Shown here piece by piece: positions 43,085-52,974 of a DNA stretch of 64,000 bases. A program made the position numbers and the translations under genes. Location: assembly GCF_001679005.1 (NCBI RefSeq), contig NZ_LXTW01000012.1, positions 332,919-396,918 of the forward strand. The letters run 5' to 3'. Position 1 is the stretch's first letter. Each line of letters starts with the position of its first letter. The notes below the pieces were generated by a model that worked only from the letters and a program-made list of their open reading frames with translations, was not told where the DNA came from and searched no databases. Source of the stretch: Moraxella nonliquefaciens (lineage in GTDB: Bacteria; Pseudomonadota; Gammaproteobacteria; Pseudomonadales; Moraxellaceae).

Positions 43085-43687
43085 CTAACCAAAGACTTTT
43101 AGACGTTCTGCCACAGGGGCGAAGGTTTTTTTGTCGGCAGGGGCAGTAATACCACCAAAGACCATTTGAGCGACCAGTTGCCAATTGTTGGGTATGCCCC
43201 ATTGATTTGCCACAAAATCATCAATGAGTGGATTGTAGTGTTGTAAGTTGGCACCGACATTGGCAGAGGCTAAGGTTGTCCAGATGGCGTACTGCATCAT
43301 GGCGTTGGCATGTTCTGCCCAAATGGGGAATTTATCAGCATAATCAGAAAACCGCTCTTGTAAGTCTTTGACCACGTCTGTGTCTTCAAAAAACAAAACC
43401 GTGCCTGCTCCTGCTTTAAAGCCATCTAATTTTGTTTGGGTGGCGGCAAAATCATCGGCAGGTACGATGTTGCGTAAAATATCAGCAGTACCATGCCAAA
43501 GTTTTTCATGTTCATCCCCATGTAGCACCACAAGGCGAGTGGATTGTGAGTTAAATGATGATGGTGTGTGCAATAGAGCATGTTCAACGATTTGATTGAT
43601 TTGCGTGTTGGTTAAGGGGCTATTTTTGTCCAAAGCATAAATAGAACGACGCATTTGAGCAGTGTTTTGTAAGGTTTGGGTGGTCAT
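43085..43687 (-). CDS. Nitroreductase-family protein (Frm2/Hbn1-like)
   Basis: A 200-residue FMN-dependent oxidoreductase. The N-terminal RRSIYALDKNSPLTNTQI and SSFNSQSTRLVVLHGDEHEKLW, and the C-terminal half with ASANVGANLQHYNPLI and WQLVAQMVFGG, fit the subgroup of nitroreductases related to yeast Frm2/Hbn1. The natural substrate is unknown. The IS200/IS605-like relic starts 37 bases upstream of its ATG. Confidence 0.85.
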   Translation of the reverse strand: MTTQTLQNTAQMRRSIYALDKNSPLTNTQINQIVEHALLHTPSSFNSQSTRLVVLHGDEHEKLWHGTADILRNIVPADDFAATQTKLDGFKAGAGTVLFFEDTDVVKDLQERFSDYADKFPIWAEHANAMMQYAIWTTLASANVGANLQHYNPLIDDFVANQWGIPNNWQLVAQMVFGGITAPADKKTFAPVAERLKVFG

Positions 43688-43723
43688 GATGATGCCTTAT
43701 GAATGATGTGAATGATACGATAT

Positions 43724-44070
43724 TGACTTCCTCCCCGCACTTAGGGCGGGGATTCCTTCTGCAAGACGGTCAAGCCCGACCGCAAGCCTAAGATAGTGAC
43801 AACCGCCCATACGACACACCGTACATCTTAGGTTCTTATTTTAAGCTAATCCTACTGTTAGGATTGTCATAGACACAAATTAGCTTAAGTGTGTGTTTAA
43901 AAACGTCTTACCAGTTAAGTTACTGCGTACTCGCAAGTTAGTCTTAACTTAACTGTGGAATGTAAGACATTGAATATAGTGAGATGAGTATAGCAAAACT
44001 TATCGCATTTAACAATTGCCTTATATCCACCGCCCAAAGTCGCAGGTTTACGGCAACGGAGGATAAAATT
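43724..44070 (-). mobile_element. IS200/IS605-type right end with RNA stems; no tnpB
   Basis: The right end reads, on the reverse strand, GGAATCCCCGCCC...GCGGGGAGGAAGTCAA, the usual 3' end of tnpB-bearing IS605/IS1341 elements. Inside are at least five perfect stems: CCCCGC/GCGGGG (43733-43751), CGGTC/GACCG (43767-43782), CCTAAGAT/ATCTTAGG (43787-43832), TTAAGCTAAT/ATTAGCTTAA (43841-43888, with a nested AATCCTA/TAGGATT) and AGTTAAGTTA/TAACTTAACT (43913-43954). Such a set resembles an omega RNA scaffold. No transposase or TnpB frame is present. The left boundary is uncertain (about 44030-44075). Confidence 0.6.
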
Positions 44071-44255
44071 GGGATTTATTATAGATGAAAATGACAACAA
44101 AACAATGGCTGTTTTGTTAATCTGTTGATAAAAATGGTCATCTGCTGTCAGTTGTCTGTAACATTTGGGCGGTTTTGTGTGCTTTTTTCACTTGCCAAAT
44201 GCTTGATATTAACGTTATGATATGACACTTTTTTAAAATTTTAAAAATCATCATC

Positions 44256-46619
44256 ATGCTAAATCATAAAAAATTTGCCAACCACTCGTCAAAATCAGAA
44301 CAGGGTCTGATGTTTATTGGGTTTTTGTTACTGATTGCCATCATCGCAGGGTTGGTATTTTTGGCGATGCATGCCTATTGGCTAAACAGCGAAATTGTCA
44401 GCAAATTTGAAAATCGTCGTTGGGACATTCCTGCAACGGTCTATTCTCGTCCGCTTAATTTAAAACAGGGCGTGGCAGTATCTGATGCTAATTTTAAGGC
44501 GTGGCTTGACATGCTAAGATACAGTCAAGGCGACATCACTCAAACAGGGCGTTATAACAAATCGGGCAGTACTTATACAGTGCATACACGAGGATTTGAT
44601 TATGGCGATGGTCAGACAGACCCAGCTCAGGTGCTAAAAATCACATTTAACGCTGGCAAGATTGCCAAAATCCAAAGCACCAACCCCGCCGCAGGTGCAG
44701 AGGTGCGTTTAGAGCCGATTAACATTGGCGGCATTTATCCTGAAAATAACGAAGACCGCATTTTGCTGGACAAAGACACCACACCCCAGATGTTGGTGGA
44801 TGCACTCATTGCAACCGAAGATCGTGGTTTTTATGAACATTATGGCATTTCAGTGCGTGGAACGGGACGAGCTTTTCTTGCCAATATCATGGGCGGTGAA
44901 CGTCAAGGCGGTTCTACCATCACCCAACAGCTTGTCAAAAATTTCTATCTTAATTCAGAACCCACTCTAAAACGCAAGGCAAATGAGGCCTTGATGGCAT
45001 TGTTGTTGGAACGTCATTATAGCAAGGATGCCATTTTGCTCGCTTATATTAATGAGATTAATTTGGGACAAAATGGCAATCGTTCGGTCAATGGTTTTGG
45101 CATTGCCTCGCATTTTTATTTTGACAAACCCATCTCTGAGCTAAGTCTTGACCAGTATGCTTTGCTGGTTGGGATTGCCAAGGGGTCAAGTTATTATAAT
45201 CCCAAAAAAAACCCCAATCGGGCAACAGAACGCCGTAATATTGTGCTACATAACATGCTTATCATGGGTAAAATCAGCCAAGATGAATATGATAAGGCCA
45301 TCAAGCAACCACTCGGCGTGGTCAAAACCCCAACCATCGCCAAACCCAGATTTCCTGACTTTTTTGATGTGGTCAGCCGTGAGCTAAGAGAGTATTATAA
45401 AGACAGTGATTTGCGTGGTGCAGGTCTAAAAATCATCTCCACACTAGACCCAATTGCCCAAATGTCAGCAGACAAAGCCATCAGTGAGCATCTAAATAAA
45501 AAAATAAATAAAAATAAAAACTTACAAGGGGCATTGGTCAGTGCTGACCCTGCTACGGGCGAGCTCGTTGCCATTGTTGGTAGTGCCAGTGATTTTACAG
45601 GATTTAACCGTGCAATTGACTCAAAACGGCAGGTTGGTTCACTGTTAAAGCCCATCATCTACATGACCGCCATCCAGTCGGGCAAATACCACTGGGCAAC
45701 CCCCATCAAAGATGAACCCATTGCCCATCATGTAGGCGGAAAATCGTGGACGCCCAAAAACTATGTTGGCATAAGCCATGGTGATGTTCCTATGCTTAGT
45801 GCCTTAGCCAACTCTTATAACCAAGCGGCGGTCAATGTTGGTATGGATTTTGGGGTGGATGTGTTTGTCAAACAGTTACGTCAGTTGGGTGTTCAAGGTG
45901 ACATTCCCAACTATCCATCCGTCATGCTCGGAGCGGTTGATTTATCGCCCATGGACATGCTTGGGGTGTATCAAGTCTTTGCCAATGACGGTAATCATAC
46001 CCCCATCCACAGCATTCGTCAGGTCATCAGTGAGACTGGCAAAGTGATTCAGCGTATTGATGATAACATTAAATCAAGTGCACGCATCCCCCCTGAGGTC
46101 ATGACAGTTACAAACTTCGGTCTACAACAAGTGGTCAAAAAGGGTACTGCCAAAGGCATGGGCAGTATTGGCAACACCTATCAACTCGCTGGTAAGACAG
46201 GCACAACCAATGACACTCGTGATGCATGGTTTGCAGGATTTAGTGGTAATTATGTCTCGGTGGTGTGGGTTGGGCGTGATGACAATAAGCCCATTGGACT
46301 GACAGGGGGGTCAGGGGCATTGCCCATTTGGTCAGATTATATGAAACGGCTTAATCTGACCCCTGTTCAGCTAAATCAAAGCAGTGATATAACGTGGCTA
46401 TGGCTTGATGGTGAGACAGGCTTGCTTATGGATGAGACATGCGAGCGTGCCATGTATGTCCCTGTGTTAAGCAAGTACGCCCCAAAAGAAAGCTCATCGT
46501 GTCTGGATGAGCAGTTTTTGGATGAATACACTGATGAAACCATCGGTGTGGATGGTAATGAGATGATTGATGAAGGTGAGGTAATTTTTGGTAATGTAGA
46601 TGCAACGGAGGGTTTTTAG
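44256..46619 (+). CDS. mrcB: Penicillin-binding protein 1B
   Basis: Bifunctional class A PBP, 787 residues. One membrane helix (FIGFLLLIAIIAGLVFLAM), a UB2H-like region, the GT51 glycosyltransferase with IATEDRGFYEHYGI and GGSTITQQLVKNFYL, and the transpeptidase with the active serine in RQVGSLLKPIIYM and the KTGTT box in AGKTGTTNDTRDAWFAGF. It synthesises peptidoglycan in the periplasm. Confidence 0.95.
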   Translation: MLNHKKFANHSSKSEQGLMFIGFLLLIAIIAGLVFLAMHAYWLNSEIVSKFENRRWDIPATVYSRPLNLKQGVAVSDANFKAWLDMLRYSQGDITQTGRYNKSGSTYTVHTRGFDYGDGQTDPAQVLKITFNAGKIAKIQSTNPAAGAEVRLEPINIGGIYPENNEDRILLDKDTTPQMLVDALIATEDRGFYEHYGISVRGTGRAFLANIMGGERQGGSTITQQLVKNFYLNSEPTLKRKANEALMALLLERHYSKDAILLAYINEINLGQNGNRSVNGFGIASHFYFDKPISELSLDQYALLVGIAKGSSYYNPKKNPNRATERRNIVLHNMLIMGKISQDEYDKAIKQPLGVVKTPTIAKPRFPDFFDVVSRELREYYKDSDLRGAGLKIISTLDPIAQMSADKAISEHLNKKINKNKNLQGALVSADPATGELVAIVGSASDFTGFNRAIDSKRQVGSLLKPIIYMTAIQSGKYHWATPIKDEPIAHHVGGKSWTPKNYVGISHGDVPMLSALANSYNQAAVNVGMDFGVDVFVKQLRQLGVQGDIPNYPSVMLGAVDLSPMDMLGVYQVFANDGNHTPIHSIRQVISETGKVIQRIDDNIKSSARIPPEVMTVTNFGLQQVVKKGTAKGMGSIGNTYQLAGKTGTTNDTRDAWFAGFSGNYVSVVWVGRDDNKPIGLTGGSGALPIWSDYMKRLNLTPVQLNQSSDITWLWLDGETGLLMDETCERAMYVPVLSKYAPKESSSCLDEQFLDEYTDETIGVDGNEMIDEGEVIFGNVDATEGF

Positions 46620-46806
46620 TATTAATACAGCCCATTGGGTTTATCGCATTTTAATCACAACATTTTGATACATTTTCCCAAAACTTATGAAATGTGTTAA
46701 AATTGTCATGTAGTCATGTCACTGTCGTATTTGACTTTTATCATGCAAACATCATACAACGATTTTTGGATAAACCTGTGGGGATATCTTAGATAAAGTT
46801 GTCATG

Positions 46807-46845
46807 GCACTACCCAATTTAGCATTTTAATGGGTGGGGCTTTTT
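46807..46845 (+). terminator. Terminator between mrcB and the Pit gene
   Basis: GCACTACCCA and TGGGTGGGGC form a near-complete 10-bp stem (one mismatch, one G-T pair) followed by TTTTTATTG. At ~190 bases after mrcB and ~50 before the next ATG, it could end mrcB transcription or act in the Pit leader. Confidence 0.6.
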
Positions 46846-46897
46846 ATTGTGATTTTAATAATCATCATTTTAACTGAATCAACCCTTGGCGGATTTT

Positions 46898-48487
46898 ATG
46901 GTAAATTCAGCAAAGCAGTCCACGCCCATGGTGGCGAATGTCTTTTTTGCCTTATTAATGTTAGCTATTAGCGTCTATTTTGTGATGTGGGGGCTTAACT
47001 ACACCAATCATCAGCAGGTCATGCTGTTCTTAGTGGCAACTTTTTTTGGGATTTTTATGGCGTTCAATATCGGCGGTAACGATGTTGCTAACTCCTTTGG
47101 TACCTCTGTTGGGGCAGGGACACTTACCGTTACTCAGGCTTTGGCGGTTGCAGCAATTTTTGAGGTATCAGGGGCGGTTTTGGCAGGGGCTGCCGTAACC
47201 GATACCATCAGAAGTGGCATTGTGGATATATCCAATCTAGGGGTATCGCCCAACCAATTCATTTATCTTATGCTCTCAGCACTCATTGCAGCAGCGTTTT
47301 GGCTCTTATTTGCAACCAAACGAGGCTTGCCTGTCTCAACCACACATGCCATCATTGGGGGTATTGTGGGGTCAAGCATTGTGCTTGGTGTGAATTTGGG
47401 TGGATCTGAGCTTGCTTTATCTACTGTTAAATGGTCAAAAATTGGTGAAATTGCCATCTCGTGGGTGCTCTCACCTGTGCTGGGTGGGGCATTATCTTAC
47501 CTAATTTATGGGTTGGTCAAAAAGAATATTTTGACGTATAACGATCACATGGAGATAAAAGTCAAGGAGCTAAAAGTAGAAAAAAAAGCCCTAAAAGCTC
47601 GCCAAAAAGAATATTTTGAAAATCTGCCAAAGGAGGATAAACTAAACTACACCACAGCACTGCTGCGTGATCAGGAGGTTTATAAAGAGGCAGACAGTGC
47701 CGATGAGTTAGAAACAGGTTATTATAAAGAACTGTACGCCATAGAACATAAGCGTGAGAACCTAGATACCTTAAAAGCACTCAAAACATGGGTGCCACTC
47801 ATCGCCGCCTTAGGTGCGGTGGTCATGACAGCGATGGTGGTCTTTAAGGGGTTAAAAAATACAGGGCTGGATTTATCCACATTGCACTCTGCTCTTGTGA
47901 TGGGTATGATTGGGGCGATGGTATGGCTTACCGCCTTTATTTATACCAAGACCATTCGTGGCAAACACAAAGAAGATTTGGGCAAAGCGACCTTTATTAT
48001 GTTTAGCTGGATGCAGGTTTTTACCGCTTGTGCTTTTGCATTCTCGCACGGTTCAAATGACATTGCTAATGCTGTTGGTCCTTTTGTGGCGATTATGGAT
48101 GTCATCCGTGAAAATGCCATTGCCGCCAAAGCATCCGTACCTGCTCCTGTGCTTGTCTCTTTTGGTGTATCGCTTATTGCAGGCTTATGGTTTATTGGTA
48201 AGGAGGTCATCCAAACCGTTGGTACAAATTTGACCAAAATGCACCCAGCATCAGGCTTTTCGGCAGAACTTGCAGCGGCAGCGGTAGTGATGGGGGCATC
48301 AAGTATTGGCATTCCTGTATCTAGCACGCATATTCTTGTGGGGGCGGTGCTAGGTATTGGTTTGGTGAATAAAAATACCAACTGGAAACTTATGAAACCC
48401 ATTGGACTTGCATGGGTCATCACACTTCCTGCGGCAGGGGCAATCAGTGCATTGGCATTTGTGGCATTGTCTTTGATATTTGGCTAA
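46898..48487 (+). CDS. Inorganic phosphate transporter (PiT family)
   Basis: A 529-residue low-affinity phosphate (metal-phosphate) symporter with about twelve helices. The duplicated PiT signatures are NIGGNDVANSFGTSVGAGTLT with GLPVSTTHAIIGGIVGSS, and FSHGSNDIANAVGPFVAI with GIPVSSTHILVGAVLG. A ~90-residue charged cytoplasmic loop divides the two halves. The frame opens with TTG at 46886, but the ATG at 46898 has GGCGG at good spacing. Confidence 0.93.
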   Translation: MVNSAKQSTPMVANVFFALLMLAISVYFVMWGLNYTNHQQVMLFLVATFFGIFMAFNIGGNDVANSFGTSVGAGTLTVTQALAVAAIFEVSGAVLAGAAVTDTIRSGIVDISNLGVSPNQFIYLMLSALIAAAFWLLFATKRGLPVSTTHAIIGGIVGSSIVLGVNLGGSELALSTVKWSKIGEIAISWVLSPVLGGALSYLIYGLVKKNILTYNDHMEIKVKELKVEKKALKARQKEYFENLPKEDKLNYTTALLRDQEVYKEADSADELETGYYKELYAIEHKRENLDTLKALKTWVPLIAALGAVVMTAMVVFKGLKNTGLDLSTLHSALVMGMIGAMVWLTAFIYTKTIRGKHKEDLGKATFIMFSWMQVFTACAFAFSHGSNDIANAVGPFVAIMDVIRENAIAAKASVPAPVLVSFGVSLIAGLWFIGKEVIQTVGTNLTKMHPASGFSAELAAAAVVMGASSIGIPVSSTHILVGAVLGIGLVNKNTNWKLMKPIGLAWVITLPAAGAISALAFVALSLIFG

Positions 48488-48526
48488 GTAATTTTACAAA
48501 AACAATTTTCAATAAAATTAAACTTT

Positions 48527-48542
48527 GTCGTACACGTACGAC
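48527..48542. repeat. Palindrome in the Pit-gltS gap
   Basis: GTCGTAC-AC-GTACGAC is a perfect 7-bp dyad 40 bases after the Pit stop and 29 bases before the shared terminator. Function unknown; it may simply be a hairpin in the Pit 3' region. Confidence 0.4.
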
Positions 48543-48570
48543 ACAGACGCTACATAAATTATTTGACCAT

Positions 48571-48602
48571 AAAAAAGGCGTACCCAACGATACGCCTTTT
48601 TT
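48571..48602. terminator. Bidirectional terminator between Pit and gltS
   Basis: AAAAAAGGCGTA and TACGCCTTTTTT form a perfect 12-bp stem around an 8-base loop, serving both convergent genes. Confidence 0.93.
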
Positions 48603-48613
48603 ATTTATACAGA

Positions 48614-49861
48614 TCATCTCATAAATGGCAACACCAAGAAACCTTGTAATACCACCAAATTCATAAGGTCCACAAAGAATGCTCCCACCATTGGAATAAT
48701 CAAGAATGCTTTGTGAGAAGCCCCATAACGATCGGTAATCGCTTGCATGTTTGCCACAGCGGTTGGTGTTGCACCCATACCAAAGCCACAATGACCTGCT
48801 GCCAATACCGCAGCATCGTAATTTTTACCCATGATTCTAAACGTGATAAAATAAGCAAATACAATCATCACGATGGTCTGTACGCCCAAAATGATAACCA
48901 AAGGGCCCGCCAGGTCAGCAAGTTCCCACAGTTTTAAGGACATGAGTGCCATCGCCAAAAATAAACTCAAAGATGCGTTACCAAATACATCAATGGCACG
49001 GTCAAACATATCAAAGTTAAAGATACTGGTCAGCACATTACGCAAAATCACGCCCGTACCCAATGCCCATACAAAGGTAGGTACTTTAAGCTGAGCTAAC
49101 CACTCGATGTCTTTGGCGACTCCACTCATGTAGTCAGCGGCCACCAAGCAGACAGCAAACAAAGCCAATGTTTCTACCGCAGAGACGGCTGTAATCAAAC
49201 GTACGCTGTCAGATTTTTCAAATACAGTATTGTTGGCATCATCACTGCTGTCGGATTTGTTGGTATTTGTAACAGTGGCTTGAATGTTCATTTTTTTAAT
49301 CAAGCGTTTTGCCACAGGGCCGCCAACCAGACCGCCTGCCACCAAGCCATAAGTTGCCGCAGCGATACCCATGGTAACCGCCCCTGTTACGCCATAGTTA
49401 TTTTCAAGAGTTGCACCCCAAGCACCTGCTGTACCATGTCCGCCGATCAGACTGATAGACCCTGCCACCAGACCCATGATGGGGTCAAGTCCCAACATGG
49501 ATGCCAGTGCCACGCCCACGCCGTTTTGGACGAGTAAGAAAAATCCGACCAACACCGTCAAAATGACCAGTGGCATGCCCCCTGCTTTTAGACGGCGAAA
49601 ATCTGCCGACAAACCGATGGATGAGAAAAACATAAGCATACAAGCGGTCTGCAACTCTTTTTGGATGTTAAAAACATAGCCGTATTGATGGTTTAGAAAA
49701 TAGATAATAGCTGCCGCCAGCAGACCACCTGCCACAGGTTCAGGGATGTTAAAATCTGCCAAAAATTTGATTTTTTTCACCAAAAACTGCCCCACAAGTA
49801 GGACAATGGTTGCCAAAATCAGCGTATAATAGCCGTTTAGCGTGATTTCGGTAAGTTCCAT
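48614..49861 (-). CDS. gltS: Sodium/glutamate symporter
   Basis: A 415-residue Na+-coupled glutamate uptake protein with about ten helices in two inverted halves. Family marks are IPEPVAGGLLAAAIIYF, GLVAGSISLIGGHGTAGAWG and AGHCGFGMGATPTAVANMQA. A hydrophilic loop with NTNKSDSSDDANN separates the halves. Monocistronic. Confidence 0.95.
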   Translation of the reverse strand: MELTEITLNGYYTLILATIVLLVGQFLVKKIKFLADFNIPEPVAGGLLAAAIIYFLNHQYGYVFNIQKELQTACMLMFFSSIGLSADFRRLKAGGMPLVILTVLVGFFLLVQNGVGVALASMLGLDPIMGLVAGSISLIGGHGTAGAWGATLENNYGVTGAVTMGIAAATYGLVAGGLVGGPVAKRLIKKMNIQATVTNTNKSDSSDDANNTVFEKSDSVRLITAVSAVETLALFAVCLVAADYMSGVAKDIEWLAQLKVPTFVWALGTGVILRNVLTSIFNFDMFDRAIDVFGNASLSLFLAMALMSLKLWELADLAGPLVIILGVQTIVMIVFAYFITFRIMGKNYDAAVLAAGHCGFGMGATPTAVANMQAITDRYGASHKAFLIIPMVGAFFVDLMNLVVLQGFLVLPFMR

Positions 49862-50068
49862 GCAAACTCCTTATTTGGAATAATACGTAAAAATGATGAT
49901 TTTCAATGACTTACAAAAATCAGTTGAAAATGATGTATTATATACAAAAGGTTACAATAAAGCAAATCATGTATTTTTAGATGGCGTTTATTTTTCGCAT
50001 TTTATTTTAAGGCAAAGTTTGTTATAATAGTTCCTTTTATTCTAACAATCTAACTAAGGTTCATTATT

Positions 50069-51164
50069 ATGGAAATTGCACAGTATCAAGAACAAATCAA
50101 AGATTTGCACGCTCGTGGGCAAGAGCTTCGGGGGTATCTTTGACGTTGAGAGCAAAAAAGAACGCCTAGAAGAGGTTAATTTAGAACTAGAAAACCCCGA
50201 CATTTGGAACAATCCTGACCTTGCCACCAAAATCAGCAAGGAAAAATCAGTGCTAGATGGTATCGTGGGCGTGATAGATGGCTTATCCGCCAAACTCGAT
50301 GATGCTGCCGCCATGTTAGAGCTTGCCGTAGAAGAAGATGATGAGAGCCTGCTTGGTGATGTGCAAACGGAGCTGGATGATGCCCTAAACAGCGTAGAAG
50401 AGTTGGAGTTTAGGCGTATGTTTAGCGGTGAGATGGATGCCAATAATTGCTATTTGGACATACAATCAGGCTCAGGCGGTACAGAAGCACAGGACTGGTC
50501 AGAGATGCTCTTGCGGATGTATTTGCGTTGGTGTGAGTCGCACGGTTTTAAGGCGGAGGTATTGGAGGTTTCTGAGGGGGGCGTGGCAGGCATCAAATCA
50601 GCAACCATTATGGTCAAAGGTGATTATGCTTTTGGTTGGCTTCGCACTGAGATTGGCGTGCATCGCTTGGTGCGTAAGTCGCCTTTTGACAGTAATAACG
50701 GTCGCCATACTTCGTTTGCAGCGGTGTTTGTCTCGCCTGAGATTGATGATAATATTGACATTGACATCAACCCTGCCGATTTGCGTATTGATACTTATCG
50801 TTCAAGTGGGGCAGGCGGTCAGCATGTCAATACGACCGATTCGGCGGTACGCATTACCCATCAGCCAACAGGTGTGGTTGTTGCTTGTCAAAATGAACGC
50901 TCTCAACATGCCAACAAAGACACTGCCATGAAAATGCTCAGAGCCAAACTCTATGAACTTGAAATGCAAAAACGCATGGAAAAACAGCAAGCACTTGAAG
51001 AGAGCAAATCCGACATCGGTTGGGGCAGTCAAATCCGCTCTTATGTGCTTGATGATTCACGCATTAAGGATTTGCGAACAGGGGTTGAAACTTCCAATAC
51101 AACAGCGGTATTAAATGGGGATTTGGATAAGTTTATTGAAGCCAGTCTTAAAGCAGGGTTGTAG
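50069..51164 (+). CDS. prfB: Peptide chain release factor 2 (programmed +1 frameshift)
   Basis: Release factor recognising UGA and UAA. The first 24 codons (from ATG 50069) end at an in-frame TGA at 50141-50143; the rest is in the +1 frame from 50142, giving 364 residues. The frameshift site is classical: GGGGG acting as an internal Shine-Dalgarno, then CTTTGAC. The SPF anticodon-like motif is in RKSPFDSNNGRHTS and the catalytic GGQ in SSGAGGQHVNTTDSAVR. Any annotation that ignores the shift loses the N-terminus. Confidence 0.97.
50130..50143 (+). promoter_or_regulatory. Autoregulatory frameshift site of prfB
   Basis: GGGGGTATCTTTGA: an SD-like G run three bases before CTT-TGA. When release factor 2 is scarce the ribosome slips +1 onto GAC. 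Confidence 0.95.
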
Positions 51165-51192
51165 TTTAAAAAAAGCAGGGTTGTAGTTTAAA
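51150..51192 (+). repeat. 22-bp tandem duplication at the prfB 3' end
   Basis: AAAGCAGGGTTGTAGTTTAA occurs twice with a 22-base period, the first copy covering the last codons and stop of prfB. The second copy is non-coding. Confidence 0.85.
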
Positions 51193-51346
51193 AATTAATT
51201 ATTTTTTATGATAACGATTGATTTTGTATATCAAAAATCCCACTAAATATTGCAACAAACTATTTATTTTATCTTAATCTAATGCTAAAATCACATCAGC
51301 ATTTTGCTATTGGACATCTATTTTTAACATAACGGAGTAAAGAGTC

Positions 51347-52873
51347 ATGAGTATTGACCGTATTCGCCACGCAGGTTTGCGTGAAAAAGTGATGAGTGCT
51401 GACAAAGCCGCTCAATTCATCCAAAATGGTATGATGCTTGCCATCACAGGCTTTACAGGGGCAGGCTACCCAAAAGCCCTACCAACTGCCATCGCCAATA
51501 AAGCCAAGGACGCTCATGGCAAAGGTGAAAAGTTTAGCGTTGGTATGGTAACAGGGGCATCCACTGCTCCTGAGTGTGATGGCGTGCTTGCCGAGGCAAA
51601 AGCATTGCATTTTCGTTCACCATTTCAGTCTGACCCAATACTTCGTAATGGCATTAATGCAGGCGAGATTGCCTATCAAGACATGCACTTATCGCATGTT
51701 GAACAGCACATGCGTCAAGGCTTTTATGGTAAATTTGACATTGCCATCGTTGAGGCGGCTGCCATTACCGAAAATGGTGAGCTGATTTTTGCGATGGGCA
51801 TCGGTCATGGCGTAGAGGCGATTAAAAATGCCGATAAAATCATCATTGAGATTAATGATGCTCTAAGTGCAGGCTTAGAGGGCATGCATGACATCTATGA
51901 TGAGGTGGGTTTGCCACCACACCGTAAGCCCATTCCCATCGTTGGGGCATTTGACCGTATTGGTACAGCAGGGCTTGCCATTGACCCTGATAAAGTGCTT
52001 GCCATTGTGCTAACGAGTGCTGGCGACCGTAATTCTAAATTTGCCGAGCCTGATGATGTGTCTAAGCGTATTGCAGCTCAGGTGATTGATTTTCTTGACC
52101 ATGAGGTTAAGGCGGGCCGCTTACCTAAGAGCCTGCTACCGCTTCAATCAGGCGTGGGTAATGTTGCCAATGCAGTCATGGCAGGTCTTTTGGATGCACC
52201 GTTTGATGATTTGGAGGGTTATACCGAAGTACTTCAAGATGGCATGCTTGATTTGATTTTGGCTAAAAAAATGAAAACCGCTTCTGCCACCGCTTTGTCA
52301 TTTAGTCCAGATGCACTGGCACGCTTTAACGAAAATATTGAGTTTTTAAAAGACAAAATCGTCCTTCGCCCCATGGAGATTAGCAACAATCCAGAGATTA
52401 TCCGCCGTTTGGGGGTGATTGGTATGAATTCTATGATTGAAGCGGATATTTATGGTAATATCAACTCAACTCACATCATGGGTACTCGTATGATGAATGG
52501 CATTGGTGGCTCTGGCGACTTTACTCGTAATGGCTTTTTTAGCATTTATGTCAGCCCATCTACTGCCAAAGGTGGGGCAATCTCAGCGATTGTACCGATG
52601 GTCAGCCATCATGACCACACCGAACACGATGTGATGTTTATCGTAACCGAACAAGGCATGGCGGATTTGCGTGGTAAGTCGCCAAAACAGCGTGCTAAGG
52701 TGATTATTGACAACTGTTCACACCCTGATTATCGTGACATGCTTCGTGATTATTATGACCGTGCATTTGTGGCAAGCCAAAAAACAGGTGGTGTACACAC
52801 GCCGCATCTGTTGCTAGAAGCCTTGTCATGGCATCAACGCTTTGTTGAGACGGGCGATATGCGTATTAAGTAA
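51347..52873 (+). CDS. Acetyl-CoA hydrolase / succinyl-CoA:acetate CoA-transferase family
   Basis: A 508-residue class I CoA-transferase that moves CoA between short-chain acids or hydrolyses acetyl-CoA, linking acetate to the TCA cycle. Signatures are TGFTGAGYPKALPTAIA, LPLQSGVGNVANAVMAGL and GNINSTHIMGTRMMNGIGGSGDF, the last close to the oxyanion and glycine-rich region of the family. The length matches AarC/Cat1-type enzymes. The exact acceptor acid cannot be told from sequence alone. Confidence 0.9.
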   Translation: MSIDRIRHAGLREKVMSADKAAQFIQNGMMLAITGFTGAGYPKALPTAIANKAKDAHGKGEKFSVGMVTGASTAPECDGVLAEAKALHFRSPFQSDPILRNGINAGEIAYQDMHLSHVEQHMRQGFYGKFDIAIVEAAAITENGELIFAMGIGHGVEAIKNADKIIIEINDALSAGLEGMHDIYDEVGLPPHRKPIPIVGAFDRIGTAGLAIDPDKVLAIVLTSAGDRNSKFAEPDDVSKRIAAQVIDFLDHEVKAGRLPKSLLPLQSGVGNVANAVMAGLLDAPFDDLEGYTEVLQDGMLDLILAKKMKTASATALSFSPDALARFNENIEFLKDKIVLRPMEISNNPEIIRRLGVIGMNSMIEADIYGNINSTHIMGTRMMNGIGGSGDFTRNGFFSIYVSPSTAKGGAISAIVPMVSHHDHTEHDVMFIVTEQGMADLRGKSPKQRAKVIIDNCSHPDYRDMLRDYYDRAFVASQKTGGVHTPHLLLEALSWHQRFVETGDMRIK

Positions 52874-52895
52874 GTATTGCACTGGCAAAAACCAA

Positions 52896-52926
52896 AAACA
52901 CCTAAGCCATCGCTTGGGTGTTTTTT
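52896..52926 (+). terminator. Terminator after the CoA-transferase
   Basis: AACACCTAAGC and GCTTGGGTGTT pair (one G-T) around a 4-base loop, followed by a T run. Confidence 0.88.
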
Positions 52927-52974
52927 GCCATCATAAAAGACTGCGATAAAAAGATTGGTAACATTTGGCATTGG

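Noticed and set aside
43915..44100. 61-residue reverse-strand open frame in the IS605-like relic
   Set aside because: Shows no TnpA or TnpB motifs and overlaps a predicted RNA stem; more likely chance.
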